A stretch of 64,000 nt of DNA, from contig NC_059506.1 of NCBI RefSeq assembly GCF_914767665.1, positions 434,001 to 498,000 on the forward strand. Reading direction: 5' to 3'. The DNA is from Harmonia axyridis. Its lineage: Eukaryota > Arthropoda > Insecta > Coleoptera > Coccinellidae. Position 1 is the first letter of the stretch. Every line of letters starts with the position of its first letter. Below, one piece after another: positions 21,821 to 35,565 of the stretch. A program made the position numbers and the translations under genes. The notes beneath the pieces are model-generated. The model was not told the origin of the DNA. It saw only the letters and a list, made by a program, of their open reading frames with translations, and did not search any database.

Positions 21821-23072
21821 TAGGGATGGGCAATAAATATCGATATATCGAAATATCGATATTTTCCCAGAAAATTTTCGGTAAATATCGTCGGTATTTT
21901 CTAATTCGATACTATCGACTGCCGATATTTTTGCAACCGATATAATCGATATATTTATATAGATTTCAGAGTATCAAATTCGATATTTTTTTATATTTCG
22001 CATTATGATTTCGACCTCACGAAATATATTATACTTTAGTTCCAATAGTCGAAAATCCTGATTTAGCGGACTATAAAATAAATATCGAATTTTTTCGATA
22101 TATGTAGCAGTTTTGAAATTCTACTCATCGAAAATAAAAAGTTATGTCTCGATCTTGCTGAAAGCTCAAGAAAAAAAGACAATAAAATTGTAATAAAATT
22201 TAACGGCTGTTGTTAAATACCTTCCTTTCTGTACATAAACGTCCTGAACCATTTATTGGTTATTGCTGGAATTTCCAAGATCCCTTTTACCCAAGGTCTA
22301 TAGATTTAGTGTAATCTATAGACCTTGCCTTTTACCTACCCCATATTAACCCATACAATAAGAAGCATTTTCAGTTTTGAAATTCTACATATTGAAAGAT
22401 GGCAAAACTACTAAATATGATGTTTTCAACTGAATCTGGTCACGATGAAACTGGATTTTCGTCTAATGGAATTAGAGCATAATATGTTTCGTGTGGTCAA
22501 AATCATAATGCAAAAGATTAAAAAATATCGAATTTGACACTTTCAAATAAATATCGAGTATTTTCGATATGTTGAAAGTACCTACTTCATTTTGAAAATA
22601 TTTTATAAAAATGGAAGCAAACTACTAAATGTGTTTTCAACTGAATCTGGTCACGATGGATTATAATGCGACATATTGAAAATATCGAATTTGAAACTCT
22701 GAAATACCTAAATATCGAAATGTAAATCGCAAAACAGAAATTCTGCATACCGAAAATAATCTGGATTTTCGACTAATGGAAGTAGATCAAAATATGTTTC
22801 GTGTGGTCGAAATCATAATACGAAATAATGAAAACTACTAAATATATCTTTTCAACTGAATCCCGTCATCTGAATCTTATTATTCTCCTCTATGATAGAA
22901 AAACTTTATTAATTCAACAAAATTTTCCCACACTAAAATATTACAGCGATATATATCGATAAATATCGATATATCGATATTTTTACTCTAACATATTTCG
23001 ATACATTTCGATAGTGTCAGAAAATATCGATACAATATATATCGATAGTTTTCTGTTCCTTGCCCATCCCTA
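21821..23072 (+). mobile_element. Young hAT-like element, 1.25 kb, 8-bp target duplication
   Basis: Terminal repeats are TAGGGATGGGCAA and TTGCCCATCCCTA. It is flanked by CCATATTG at 21813-21820 and 23073-23080. Unit 1 has a single CCATATTG at the same place, so the 8-bp duplication is certain, and an 8-bp duplication is the hAT pattern. The interior is full of ATATCGAT motifs and has no transposase. A short inverted pair, AGGTCTATAGATT...AATCTATAGACCT, lies near 22290-22327. The element is related to the old copy that ends only 30 bp upstream. Confidence 0.8.
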
Positions 23073-24207
23073 CCATATTGGCGCTAAAACAAAATATAAC
23101 CTAGATGCACGGTGGTACAAATCTTGAACACATACGTTCATTCACCAGAATAATTTAGTGAAAATAATCCGAATAAAGGAAATAATTGAATATTCCAGAA
23201 AATAACGTTGGAAATTAGGCGGTGAATGTTATAAACACTGTGTTATATGAAAAACAATGTCGACAGCTCAGTTTACAGCCTACAAGATCAACAAGTCTGC
23301 AAGTTAGTTTTACAATTAACTAAATCAAATCCTCTACAACATGCTATGACTAAGATGTCTAAAAACATGGTGTATGCACTCGTCAATTTTTGAATGCAAT
23401 GACATTCGACCAAATTGAGAATATTAGTTTGAATTTCAAATTGCGAGTGATGCCTATTAAAACATTAAAACAATTATGGCCCTCTTGGAAGTATGTATGG
23501 AAGGATGAATTTATGGAATAGCAAAAGAATAAAAGTATTCAATCTCAATCACATGAAAATTTGTCTAGTGGTATGTTTCGATGTGAGTTTGAATGACCCG
23601 AAGAAGAAGTATTGTTCGATAGCAGCAGTCTTTAGTGGGAAATGATTGTTGTCATTATAATGGGACTATTTTGTGAAAACTTTTTTAAACACGGGCTTTA
23701 TGAATAATCTGGACTTTTCAAAAAGAATGTTGATTTTAGTGAAGTATCTTCTTATTAGCAGAGCTGTGCCAAAGCTCTGTAATTTGTAATCAAATCGAGG
23801 AGTTGAGGTGAGCTTATTCAAATAACTTCATTTTCAAACTAAGTTGGCTAGTACTTCAATTCTAAAATCTGAGACATGACATCATAGTAAATATTCATTT
23901 CTGTGGTTTTTTTTCCACAACAGAACAGAGTTGCATTCAGCCAAAGTACCCAATTTTTTGAATTTCACAGATAATTTTTTTTTTTAAGATCAAGTTATTC
24001 GAAAACGGCGCTTTGTACGAGAAAATATGAAGAATACTTTTATTTTTCAAATTAGCCAAATATTCTTCAATGAACGTTCAAATTACTCTTAAGAGTTGGT
24101 TTCTTCGAATTTCTGGTATTTTTATGGGATGTAATGTTCATAATAAAGAAACAGAAGAATGTGTATGGAATCTTGTGTTCGGAGAATAATAGCTTTTTCT
24201 GCTTCAG

Positions 24208-24484
24208 AAGTCGACGGAAAAAGGCGTCTGCTCGAAGGATAGGACTTCATAATCGGGGTGCTTTCGCAAAGCGCCAGACCTTGGAGGCTGGTGGTAGGTC
24301 GGCTTGGAAGAATTTGCCACGGAGAACTCAAAGGATGGAGCTGGTTGCTTAGCAAGAAGAACCTGCTGAAGGCCTCTCAACATCTTAAGGAATTGTGTAC
24401 ACAGTGTGCCTTTATGTATCCGTCTTCGGTGCCCTGCATCCTTAGCGCTTGCCTGGTCAGTCTGGAGCCAGATACCACCTTGAG
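24208..24484 (+). other. 277-nt exon-like block, copy 3
   Basis: Identical to copy 1 over the block as far as I can read it. Both splice consensus sites are present (24207 and 24484). The spacer to the next unit (24485-24629) is gene-free, with the E site empty. Confidence 0.5.
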
Positions 24485-25177
24485 GTGAGTTTGTCATAGA
24501 GAACATTAGAAATTTTAAAATTTGGTTTAGGTAATTCTAAAAATATTTTTTGTGAGGTAATATAAATAACTTAATATCTCCCATTTTTTATGGATGAATG
24601 AGATGTCACTTTGACATGTTATACATATATGTTGAACTCATGGAAGAATGTCAATGCCTTCTGCACTTGTATTATAAAAAATATTTGCATTAAAAATAAA
24701 CTTAAATCCATGCGCATTTCTAAGACATACTGTAAAGCTCTGATATATACATAAAAAAAGACATTTAATCAGAAATTGGTTACCACAAATATCCGCTTTA
24801 TCTTGGTGAACAAATTTTTTATTATCCCCGTATCACATTAGGCCTTCTTTGTGTCCATTTCTGAATGAGCATGCCTATTCTTGACTATTGGATCAAGCGA
24901 AATCAATTCTAATTCAAATGCCATATATGGCTGAGATTATTTTTGAAATATATTATTATTGTTTTATTCAGAACATTCATCTACATTTTTAATCAAATGA
25001 CGCTTCATCAGTTAGCTTTAGGGGGATTGGGATGAAGAAAAATTTTTAAATAATTTAAATATATTACATTTTATTTACACAATATTTATTCCATGTCAAT
25101 GATTATATCAAAGATCCTTACAAAATTATACAATTAAAAAAAAGAAAACCTTCCGGATGGAATCGATGAATCATGAT

Positions 25178-25638
25178 TCATCGATTCGATTTCATGTCAA
25201 ATATCCGGAAGGTTTTCTCTATTATCAGTGATGTCCTACATAAGGGGCAGGACTCATTTGAATGCGCAACCCATTCCTGCAAGCACTCCTTATGATAACA
25301 GTGTACGCATCCCGTGAGGTATATGTCTCCTGATATGTCGCTGAGACAAACGCTACATTCTCCATCTAGTACGCCCCTAGAAAAAAAAAAATATACGTAT
25401 TAATTTGTTGTTTGATAGGTACAATATGATTATTATTCATTTCATACACATTTCTAACACATATAGAATAAAAATTACACAGGTACAGTGCAATTATGAT
25501 ATTTCAAGAATTGTTAAAAAAATTTGATGTAAATCCTTACCTTTTCATAGATTCTATCACTGTTCTATTAAGTTCCTCCTCTGTTAAATTATAATTAACA
25601 GGGATGAAACAAATTGCGTCGAATAGATTTTCAGACAT
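25178..25638 (-). CDS. RING-H2 finger protein, array copy 4
   Basis: Exon 1 is 25541-25638 and exon 2 is 25178-25376. The protein is identical to copy 1. Silent differences are Leu5 CTA and Val35 GTA, the same two silent states as copy 3, without copy 3's amino-acid changes. It has no GTG in exon 2, so it is easily missed by an ORF scan that does not model the intron. Confidence 0.8.
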
Positions 25639-28600
25639 TGTGAATTTAAATTAAACACTGTTCTACTAACTTCTACTAAGTTTAGCAAGACACTGAATGA
25701 AAACATAGGGAGAACAGAACCATGAAGCTAAAGATCTTCATAGAGCAGATACCTTTTTCTTCTTCTTCTTTTCTTTGGGATCTAGGATTCTATTCTCAAA
25801 CTTATAATATTGATTTTGAACGATCAAATTGATGAAAACATTATAACAGTATGCCATTAAAAGATTAATTATTCATGTATTTCAAACAGAAAAAATTATT
25901 TGGATGAATATGTTAAAATTTTGATATATTTACTTGAACACAGATTCACAATTAGGGTGAAGATCTTCATAGAGCAGATACCTTTTTCTTCTTCTTTTTC
26001 TTGGGAAATTTTTTATTATCCCCGTATCACATTAGGCCTTATTTGTGTCCATTTCTGAATGAGTATGCCTACAGGCCTATTTTTGACAATTGAATCAAGC
26101 ATCAATTAAACATTTTACCCTGATATATCAAAATGCAGGTCGACCAACACCATTTTTATCTGTTTGATGTGGCATTGCTCAAATTATAAAGGACACTTTC
26201 TATAACAGCGTTTGTGTTTGCAATTCATGTTTTGTTGATTGTGGAATTGTATTAATGGCGAAAATATTAATCTTTCAAATATTTATTAACAAATCATGAA
26301 TATAACTTCAAGGTTTGAGAGAATTAATTCTGTCAGCAAAAGATTTTGAGGTTTCATGAGAAAAATATTCGCGAATTATCATTATATTTCGTTTCTTAGT
26401 TGAACTTTTCAATATTTAACCTAAATAATGTCATAAAAAATATGTTTCTTATTTTTGATCAGTTATAAAAGTACTTAAGAACTCAATTTAAGCATTATAC
26501 TATTACTTACTAAATAGGTTTAATAATTCCCTGAATGACTGTTATTATTAGATGAATAACATCAGTTTGATGTCTTCTAAGTATTCAAAATGTTTTTTAA
26601 GTCAAACTATTATAAATATCTTACTTTTGAATCTTCTAATTATTCTTAGTACATTTGGACGTAATAAGCCGTGTAGTTTATTGTATTTTTAATAGGGAAA
26701 TATCAAATTGTTTTCAAAAATGTGAATTCAAGTCGAATCATGTTGACATAATTTTTATTGAATTATATTAACAACCAGTTTTCCAAAAATCGTTAACTAC
26801 CTACTTTTATGTTGAAAGACTTGAAATTCCTGTACTGATGTGAATTTTTCTTTCAGATATATTTTAGAGGGTTACAACGGTTGATTGTAGAATTGTATTA
26901 ATGGCGAAAATATTAATCTTTCAAATATTTATTTACAAAACATGAACATAACTTCAAAAACAACTTCAAGGTTTAAGGGAATTAATTCTGTCAGCAAAAG
27001 ATTTTGAATTTGTTTAATCTTTATTAGTCAATTATTTTTGACATAATATGTACATATGTACATTCATGAAAGACATGTTACATGCAAAGTAAAATATAAA
27101 ATATGTCCCATTCTATATTCCACACTACACTGTATTTTGTAAAATATTTGAGAATAAAACTACTCTTTTTGCGATAAAAACAGACGTTAATACATATGTG
27201 CTTTCAACACTGTCAGTTAAACAAAACAATTAGCATTTTAGACCGTCGTATTGCCGTGAAACCCCGAGGGGGACCACCTAACAGTATAGGTGAATCCTAG
27301 ACGCGTTTCGTATAATGCGAATTTTTTCGGTTAATCGGGATTTTATTTTTCAATAGTTTGTTTCGGATTTTGGAAAATCGCGATTCGTATAATCGGGATT
27401 GTACTGTATATCTGATTCAATTCATCACACCGGTACAATTAAACATTTTAAAAAAGAATTAAACTGTCTTATCTTATCTGATGAAGTCACATTCATTTCA
27501 AGAATTATTCATCTAATAATAAATTAGATAGTTAAAAATTCTTAGAAATGCCAATAACCTCATTAGGTAAGCCATTATATATATATATATATATGGCAAA
27601 TAAACATTTTAAAAGTAGGTACTTAAGATCTCAAAAGAGGAAACGTCAAACTTTTGTTGGTTACCTGATGATGTCACGGTCATTAAAGCTAACAGTGTAT
27701 TCGACTGGCTGCACCAATGCGAAATAAATCGAATTTTTTCAGTGCTAAATGACGTAATTAGTTCGAATTGATTCGCTCTGGTGCAGCCTGTCAATACGCT
27801 ATAAGATGCATAGGGTTTTCTATGCATCTTAATTAAAGTATAATTTAACTTTCTAATAGCTATCTCAGATATCCATGATAATTTGAGAATAAACTAAATT
27901 TAGGTTCTGTTACTAGCAAATACTTGTTGTTTAAGGGCCAGCAATGAATAAATAATACGAAAAAAAATTATTAATAACATAAACAATTTTAAAATACTTG
28001 AAAAAAGTCTAAATTGATTTTTGCTTATCTGATGACGTCATGGTTATTAAAAGATTATTTAATTATCTACCAATAGATAGTAAACTCTTTCAAGCACACA
28101 GAATCTCCATTGAAATATAACCTGAAAGCACAGCCAAATTTTTTTTTTATTTTCTAAATATTTTTTTAGTGATTATTGGTAAAGGGGCAATAGAATGAAA
28201 CGTAGTACAATCAAAAACAGATTTTTTTCTACTGAAGTACAGTTTTTGAGGTGGTATATCTTATGTACCACCATGCAATATAAGAAACTCATAACAGTAT
28301 CGAAAATATTGAAGTTGAATAAAAAATTTTTAATTTGCATGATACTCAGCAAAACAGATTTTAGATTTTGACAGACATAATGGTACACTACAAGTTTTTT
28401 GTACTACAATGGTCACATCTTCTTCTGGATGCGTATATCGGCATGTGCGAATTATATTTGTTTTTTATTTCTGGATGCACGGAAGGAAATTGAAATTGTT
28501 CGATAAATATCGATACTTTCATTTCAGATACTATCGATAGTCGATATTTTCAATACCGCTACATGTATATTATCTATATTTAAGAGTATCAAATTCGCTA

Positions 28601-30044
28601 TTTCTTAATATTTCGCACTATGATTTCGACCTCACGAAACTTATTATACTTTTTCATTCGGTATTATCTCTCAAAATTATTTCATTTAAAACTCTAGTTC
28701 CATTAGTCGAAAATCCTGATTTAGCGGACTCAAAAATAAATATGTAGAGCAGTTTTGAAATTCTACACATCGAAAATAAAAAGTTAACTAACTAAATCAA
28801 ATCCTCTACATGCTATGACTAAGATGTCTAAAAACATGGTGTATGCTGCACTCGTCAATTTTTGAATGCAATGACATTCGACCAAATTGGGAATATTAGT
28901 TTGAATTTCAAATTGCGAGTGATGCCAAATATTATAAACACAGCAGTTCGGTTCGAATAATCTATGTTCTAACCTAAAATTTTCATTTACAGTTTACACT
29001 GTTATTGTTATAAGATATTTGTTATGAAATGAAGCATTTGATTTGTTCCAACTATCAGCCATCAGTATGAAAATATGGAAATATGTAAAATATTCTGGCT
29101 CTGTAATCAATGGAAAATGTTAGACTCCACTTGTAATCAAATTTGTTCTTAATGTGTACCTACATTATAGCCAACTTTACTACTTAATTCATCTTGATTT
29201 TGGCATTGAAAATAAATGAGAAGTATTCAATATAAATATCCACAATAGAATATTATCCTGTTTCTTTCAACTCGCCTAATTTGTTTTCACATTAAAACAA
29301 TTATGGCCCTCTTGGAAGTATGTCAATCATATGCTCTTAGGATGAATTTATGGAATAGCAAAAGAATAAAAGTATTCAATCTCAATCACATGAAAATTTG
29401 TCTAGTGGTATGTTTCGATGTGAGTTTGAATGACCCGAAGAAGAAGTATTGTTCGATAGCAGCAGTCTTTAGTGGGAAATGATTGTTGTCATTATAATGG
29501 AACTATTTTGTGAAAACTTTTTTAAACACGGGCTTTATGAATAATCTGGACTTTTCAAAAAGAATGTTGATTTTAGTGAAGTATCTTCTTATTATCAGAG
29601 CTGTGCCAAAGCTCAGTAATTTGTAATCAAATCGAGGAGTTGAGGTGAGCTTATTCAAATAACTTCATTTTCAAACTAAGTTGGCTAGTACTTCAATTCT
29701 AAAATCTGAGACATGACATCATAGTAAATATTCATTTCTGTGGTTTTTTTTCCACAACAGAACAGAGTTGCATTCAGCCAAAGTAACCAATTTTTTGAAT
29801 TTCACAGATAATTTTTTTTTTTAAGATCAAGCTATTCGAAAACGGCGCTTTGTACGAGAAAATATGAAGAATACTTTTATTTTTCAAATTAGCCAAATAT
29901 TCTTCAATGAACGTTCAAATTACTCTTAAGAGTTGGTTTCTTCGAATTTCTGGTATTTTTATGGGATGTAATGTTCATAATAAAGAAACAGAAGAATGTG
30001 TATGGAATCTTGTGTTCGGAGAATAATAGCTTTTTCTGCTTCAG

Positions 30045-30321
30045 AAGTCGACGGAAAAAGGCGTCTGCTCGAAGGATAGGACTTCATAATCGGGGTGCTT
30101 TCGCAAAGCGCCAGACCTTGGAGGCTGGTGGTAGGTCGGCTTGGAAGAATTTGCCACGGAGAACTCAAAGGATGGAGCTGGTTGCTTAGCAAGAAGAACC
30201 TGCTGAAGGCCTCTCAACATCTTAAGGAATTGTGTACACAGTGTGCCTTTATGTATCCGTCTTCGGTGCCCTGCATCCTTAGCGCTTGCCTGGTCAGTCT
30301 GGAGCCAGATACCACCTTGAG
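30045..30321 (+). other. 277-nt exon-like block, copy 4
   Basis: Same sequence as copy 1 within the block, with both splice consensus sites. The following spacer (30322-30466) has the E site empty. Confidence 0.5.
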
Positions 30322-31014
30322 GTGAGTTTGTCATAGAGAACATTAGAAATTTTAAAATTTGGTTTAGGTAATTCTAAAAATATTTTTTGTGAGGTAATAT
30401 AAATAACTTAATATCTCCCATTTTTTATGGATGAATGAGATGTCACTTTGACATGTTATACATATATGTTGAACTCATGGAAGAATGTCAATGCCTTCTG
30501 CACTTGTATTATAAAAAATATTTGCATTAAAAATAAACTTAAATCCATGCGCATTTCTAAGACATACTGTGAAGCTCTGATATATACATAAAAAAAGACA
30601 TTTAATCAGAAATTGGTTACCACAAATATCCGCTTTATCTTGGTGAACAAATTTTTTATTATCCCCGTATCACATTAGGCCTTCTTTGTGTCCATTTCTG
30701 AATGAGCATGCCTATTCTTGACTATTGGATCAAGCGAAATCAATTCTAATTCAAATGCCATATATGGCTGAGATTATTTTTGAAATATATTATTATTGTT
30801 TTATTCAGAACATTCATCTACATTTTTAATCAAATGACGCTTCATCAGTTAGCTTTATGGGGATTGGGATGAAGAAAAATTTTTAAATAATTTAAATATA
30901 TTACATTTTATTAACACAATATTTATACAATGTCAATGATTATATCAAAGATCCTTACAAAATTATACAATTAAAAAAAAGAAAACCTTCCGGATGGAAT
31001 CGATGAATCATGAT

Positions 31015-31475
31015 TCATCGATTCGATTTCATGTCAAATATCCGGAAGGTTTTCTCTATTATCAGTGATGTCCTACATAAGGGGCAGGACTCATTTGAAT
31101 GCGCAACCCATTCCTGCAAGCACTCCTTATGATAACAGTGTACGCATCCCGTGAGGTATATGTCTCCTGATATGTCGCTGAGACAAACGCTACATTCTCC
31201 ATCTAGTACGCCCCTAGAAAAAAAAAAATATACGTATTAATTTGTTGTTTGATAGGTACAATGTGATTATTATTCATTTCATACACATTTCTAACACATA
31301 TAGAATAAAAATTACACAGGTACAGTGCAATTATGATATTTCAAGAATTGTTAAAAAAATTTGATGTAAATCCTTACCTTTTCATAGATTCTATCACTGT
31401 TCTATTAAGTTCCTCCTCTGTTAAATTATAATTAACAGGGATGAAACAAATTGCGTCGAATAAATTTTCAGACAT
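31015..31475 (-). CDS. RING-H2 finger protein, array copy 5
   Basis: Exon 1 is 31378-31475 and exon 2 is 31015-31213. The protein is identical to copy 1; Val35 is GTA and Leu5 is TTA. An intron-internal difference (ACAATGTGATT for ACAATATGATT near 31263) does not affect the splice sites. Confidence 0.8.
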
Positions 31476-33455
31476 TGTGAATTTAAATTAAACACTGTTC
31501 TACTAACTTCTACTAAGTTTAGCAAGACACTGAATGAAAACATAGGGAGAACAGAACCATGAAGCTAAAGATCTTCATAGAGCAGATACCTTTTTCTTCT
31601 TCTTTTCTTTGGGATCTAGGATTCTATTCTCAAACTTATAATATTGATTTTGAACGATCAAATTGATGAAAAATTATAACAGTATGCCATTAAAAGATTA
31701 ATTATTCATGTATTTCAAACAGAAAAAATTATTTGGATGAATATGTTAAAATTTTGATATATTTACTTGAACACAGATTCACAATTAGGGTGAAGATCTT
31801 CATAGAGCAGATACCTTTTTCTTCTTCTTTTTCTTGGGAAATTTTTTATTATCCCCGTATCACATTAGGCCTTATTTGTGTCCATTTCTGAATGAGTATG
31901 CCTACAGGCCTATTTTTGACAATTGAATCAAGCATCAATTAAACATTTTACCCTGATATATCAAAATGCAGGTCGACCAACACCATTTTTATCTGTTTGA
32001 TGTGGCATTGCTCAAATTATAAAGGACACTTTCTATAACAGCGTTTGTGTTTGCAATTCATGTTTTGTTGATTGTGGAATTGTATTAATGGCGAAAATAT
32101 TAATCTTTCAAATATTTATTAACAAATCATGAATATAACTTCAAGGTTTGAGAGAATTAATTCTGTCAGCAAAAGATTTTGAGGTTTCATGAGAAAAATA
32201 TTCGCGAATTATCATTATATTTCGTTTCTTAGTTGAACTTTTCAATATTTAACCTAAATAATGTCATAAAAAATATGTTTCTTATTTTTGATCAGTTATA
32301 AAAGTACTTAAGAACTCAATTTAAGCATTATACTATTACTTACTAAATAGATAGTTAAATAATTCTTGAAATTTTTTCTTAAACTTTAAAACTATCCGTT
32401 TTTGTAACTAATAGATGGTTTAATAATTCCCTGAATGACTGTTATTATTAGATGAATAACATCAGTTTGATGTCTTCTAAGTATTCAAAATGTTTTTTAA
32501 GTCAAACTATTATAAATATCTTACTTTTGAATCTTCTAATTATTCTTAGTACATTTGGACGTAATAAGCCGTGTAGTTTATTGTATTTTTAATAGGGAAA
32601 TATCAAATTGTTTTCAAAAATGTGAATTCAAGTCGAATCATGTTGACATAATTTTTATTGAATTATATTAACAACCAGTTTTCCAAAAATCGTTAACTAC
32701 CTACTTTTATGTTGAAAGACTTGAAATTCCTGTACCGATGTGAATTTTTCTTTCAGATATATTTTAGAGGGTTACAACGGTTGATTGTAGAATTGTATTA
32801 ATGGCGAAAATATTAATCTTTCAAATATTTATTTACAAAACATGAACATAACTTCAAAAACAACTTCAAGGTTTAAGGGAATTAATTCTGTCAGCAAAAG
32901 ATTTTGAATTTGTTTAATCTTTATTAGTCAATTATTTTTGACATAATATGTACATATGTACATTCATGAAAGACATGTTAGATGCAAAGTGAAATATAAA
33001 ATATGTCCCATTCTATATTCCACACTACACTGTATTTTGTAAAATATTTGAGAATAAAACTACTCTTTTTGCGATAAAAACAGACGTTAATACATATGTG
33101 CTTTCAACACTGTCAGTTAAACAAAACAATTAGCATTTTAGACCGTCGTATTGCCGTGAAACCCCGAGGGGGACCACCTAACAGTATAGGTGAATCCTAG
33201 ACGCGTTTCGTATAATGCGAATTTTTTCGGTTAATCGGGATTTTATTTTTCAATAGTTTGTTTCGGATTTTCGAAAATCGCGATTCGTATAATCGGGATT
33301 GTACTGTATATCTGATTCAATTCATCACACCGGTACAATTAAACATTTCAAAAAAGAATTAAACTGTCTTATCTTATCTGATGAAGTCACATTGATTTCA
33401 AGAATTATTCATCTAATAATAAATTAGATAGTTAAAAATTCTTAGAAATGCCAAT

Positions 33456-33515
33456 AACCTCATTAGGTAAGCCATTGTATATATATATATATATACAATG
33501 GCTTACCTAATGAGG

Positions 33516-33517
<2 letters not shown>
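33456..33517 (+). repeat. Perfect 24-bp inverted duplication of host flank
   Basis: The host sequence AACCTCATTAGGTAAGCCAT (33456-33479 with its tail) is repeated as an exact complement at 33494-33517, with a short (AT)n loop. Other units have only the left copy. The duplicated flank lies immediately before the Penelope-like insertion. It looks like a fold-back or template-switch event during that insertion or during TA-tract breakage. Confidence 0.8.
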
Positions 33518-33549
<32 letters not shown>

Positions 33550-33551
<2 letters not shown>

Positions 33552-34544
33552 ACAATTTTAATTCCCAATATACAACAATAGTTATAAGTATGATAAGGGG
33601 TGTGGGAAAATTGATAAGTGTTATAATTTCACTCTTCTTTATTTCATTTAGTCGACATTTCACAAGTTCTACAGTCGGGATAACGTAATAATGAAATCTG
33701 TGTTCCGGACTATTTCTGTGAGAGGGGATTGGATTCGGTTCATGGAGTCTTTCAATAATCGCATTTGTTCTGAGTTCGGTGAGAGTGAATTACTGCGACC
33801 AAGTGTGATTTAATGCTATTCTATGTTTCATTTGTCATGTGCGTGTATTCTGTGGCAAGTCTGGTTGACAGCATTTTTGACAACCTCTCATTTTGTTGAT
33901 TTTTCTGTTGACCTTATTTACATATGATAATTGATTTCTACTCTTGTGCTAACGAAATATCAGATCTTTTTCACAAGTTCTACAGTCGGGATAACGTAAT
34001 AATGAAATCTGTGTTCCGGACTATTTCTGTGAGAGGGGATTGGATTCGGTTCATGGAGTCTTTCAATAATCGCATTTGTTCTGAGTTCGGTGAGAGTGAA
34101 TTACTGCGACCAAGTGTGATTTAATGCTATTCTATGTTTCATTTGTCATGTGCGTGTATTCTGTGGCAAGTCTGGTTGACAGCATTTTTGACAACCTCTC
34201 ATTTTGTTGATTTTTCTGTTTACCTTATTTACATATGATAATTGATTTCTACTCTTGTGCTAACGAAATATCAGATCTTTTTTCGCTAAAATTGTTGATG
34301 TTCTTGTTCATTGCTTTCTTGAGAGCTATTGATTTGTGTTCAAATAAGATCTTTACAACTCTGTATTTCGGTATGTACTATTTTTACATGTTTTGTGGTT
34401 GCCATGTTTTTGACTGTTTTCTATTGCTATTGTAGAGTCCTGAAGAAGGTCCCCATCGGGATCGAAACGTCGACTAAATGAAATAAAGAAGAGTGAAATT
34501 ATAACACTTATCAATTTTCCCACACCCCTTATCATACTTATAAC

Positions 34545-34545
<1 letters not shown>
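33550..34545 (+). mobile_element. Penelope-like retroelement fragment with internal duplication
   Basis: It sits in the TA microsatellite. A perfect 76-bp inverted repeat (33581-33656 and 34469-34544) flanks a 311-bp direct tandem duplication (33659-33969, 33970-34280). Just before the right arm, TCCTGAAGAAGG...GGGATCGAAACG (34438-34469) has the hammerhead-ribozyme core order: CTGAAGA, a 6-bp GGTCCC/GGGATC stem with a 4-nt loop, then GAAA. There is one extra A before the stem. Hammerhead motifs and complex inverted or tandem arrangements are known in Penelope-like elements. The repeated part encodes a short frame ending ...ELLRPSVI that I cannot place firmly. Reverse transcriptase is absent. 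Confidence 0.5.
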
Positions 34546-34575
<30 letters not shown>

Positions 34576-35565
34576 GGCAAATAAACATTTTAAAAGTAGG
34601 CATTTAAGATCTCAAAAGAGGAAACGTCAAACTTTTGTTGGTTACCTGATGATGTCACGGTCATTAAAGCTAACAGTGTATTCGACTGGCTGCACCAATG
34701 CGAAATAAATCGAATTTTTTCAGTGCTAAATGACGTAATTAGTTCGAATTGATTCGCTCTGGTGCAGCCTGTCAATACGCTATAAGATGCATAGGGTTTT
34801 CTATGCATCTTAATTAAAGTATAATTTAACTTTCTAATAGCTATCTCAGATATCCATGATAATTTGAGAATAAACTAAATTTAGGTTCTGTTACTAGCAA
34901 ATACTTGTTGTTTAAGGGTCAGCAATGAATAAATAATACGAAAAAAAATTATTAATAACATAAACAATTTTAAAATACTTGAAAAAAAGTCTAAATTGAT
35001 TTTTGCTTATCTGATGACGTCATGGTTATTAAAAGATTATTTAATTATCTACCAATAGATAGTAAACTCTTTCAAGCACACAGAATCTCCATTGAAATAT
35101 AACCTGAAAGCACAGCCAAATTTTTTTTTTATTTTCTAAATATTTTTTTAGTGATTATTGGTAAAGGGGCAATAGAATGAAACGTAGTACAATCAAAAAC
35201 AGATTTTTTTCTACTGAAGTACAGTTTTTGAGGTGGTATATCTTATGTACCACCATGCAATATAAGAAACTCATAACAGTATCGAAAATATTGAAGTTGA
35301 ATAAAAAATTTTTAATTTGATTGATACTCAGCAAAACAGATTTTAGATTTTGACAGACATAATGGTACACTACAAGTTTTTTGTACTACAATGGTCACAT
35401 CTTCTTCTGGATGCGTATATCGGCATGTGCGAATTATATTTGTTTTTTATTTCTGGATGCACGGAAGGAAATTGAAATTGTTCGATAAATATCGATACTT
35501 TCATTTCAGATACTATCGATAGTCGATATTTTCAATACCGCTACATGTATATTATCTATATTTAA

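Larger units (their letters stand above)
13116..24629 (+). repeat. Tandem repeat unit 3 (long form with three insertions, 11.5 kb)
   Basis: After removing element E (13234-15182), the foldback element (17581-19167), the young hAT-like element (21821-23072) and their target duplications, about 6.71 kb remain. That matches unit 1 in length and in the 1.15-kb segment and 370-bp gap, so units 1 and 3 share one structural type. R3 copies carry the AACTTCAAAAAC insert. Pogo-like end about 19355-19512, TA tract about 19686-19703, hairpins about 19812-19935. Confidence 0.9.
24630..30466 (+). repeat. Tandem repeat unit 4 (short form, 5.8 kb)
   Basis: No transposon insertion. It has the 1.15-kb deletion at about 28785 and the 370-bp stretch (about 28925-29295). 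A 69-bp deletion at 26517 (ACTAAATAG|GTTTAATAATTCC) is shared only with unit 6. Pogo-like end about 27240-27405, TA tract about 27577-27594, hairpins about 27703-27828. Confidence 0.9.
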
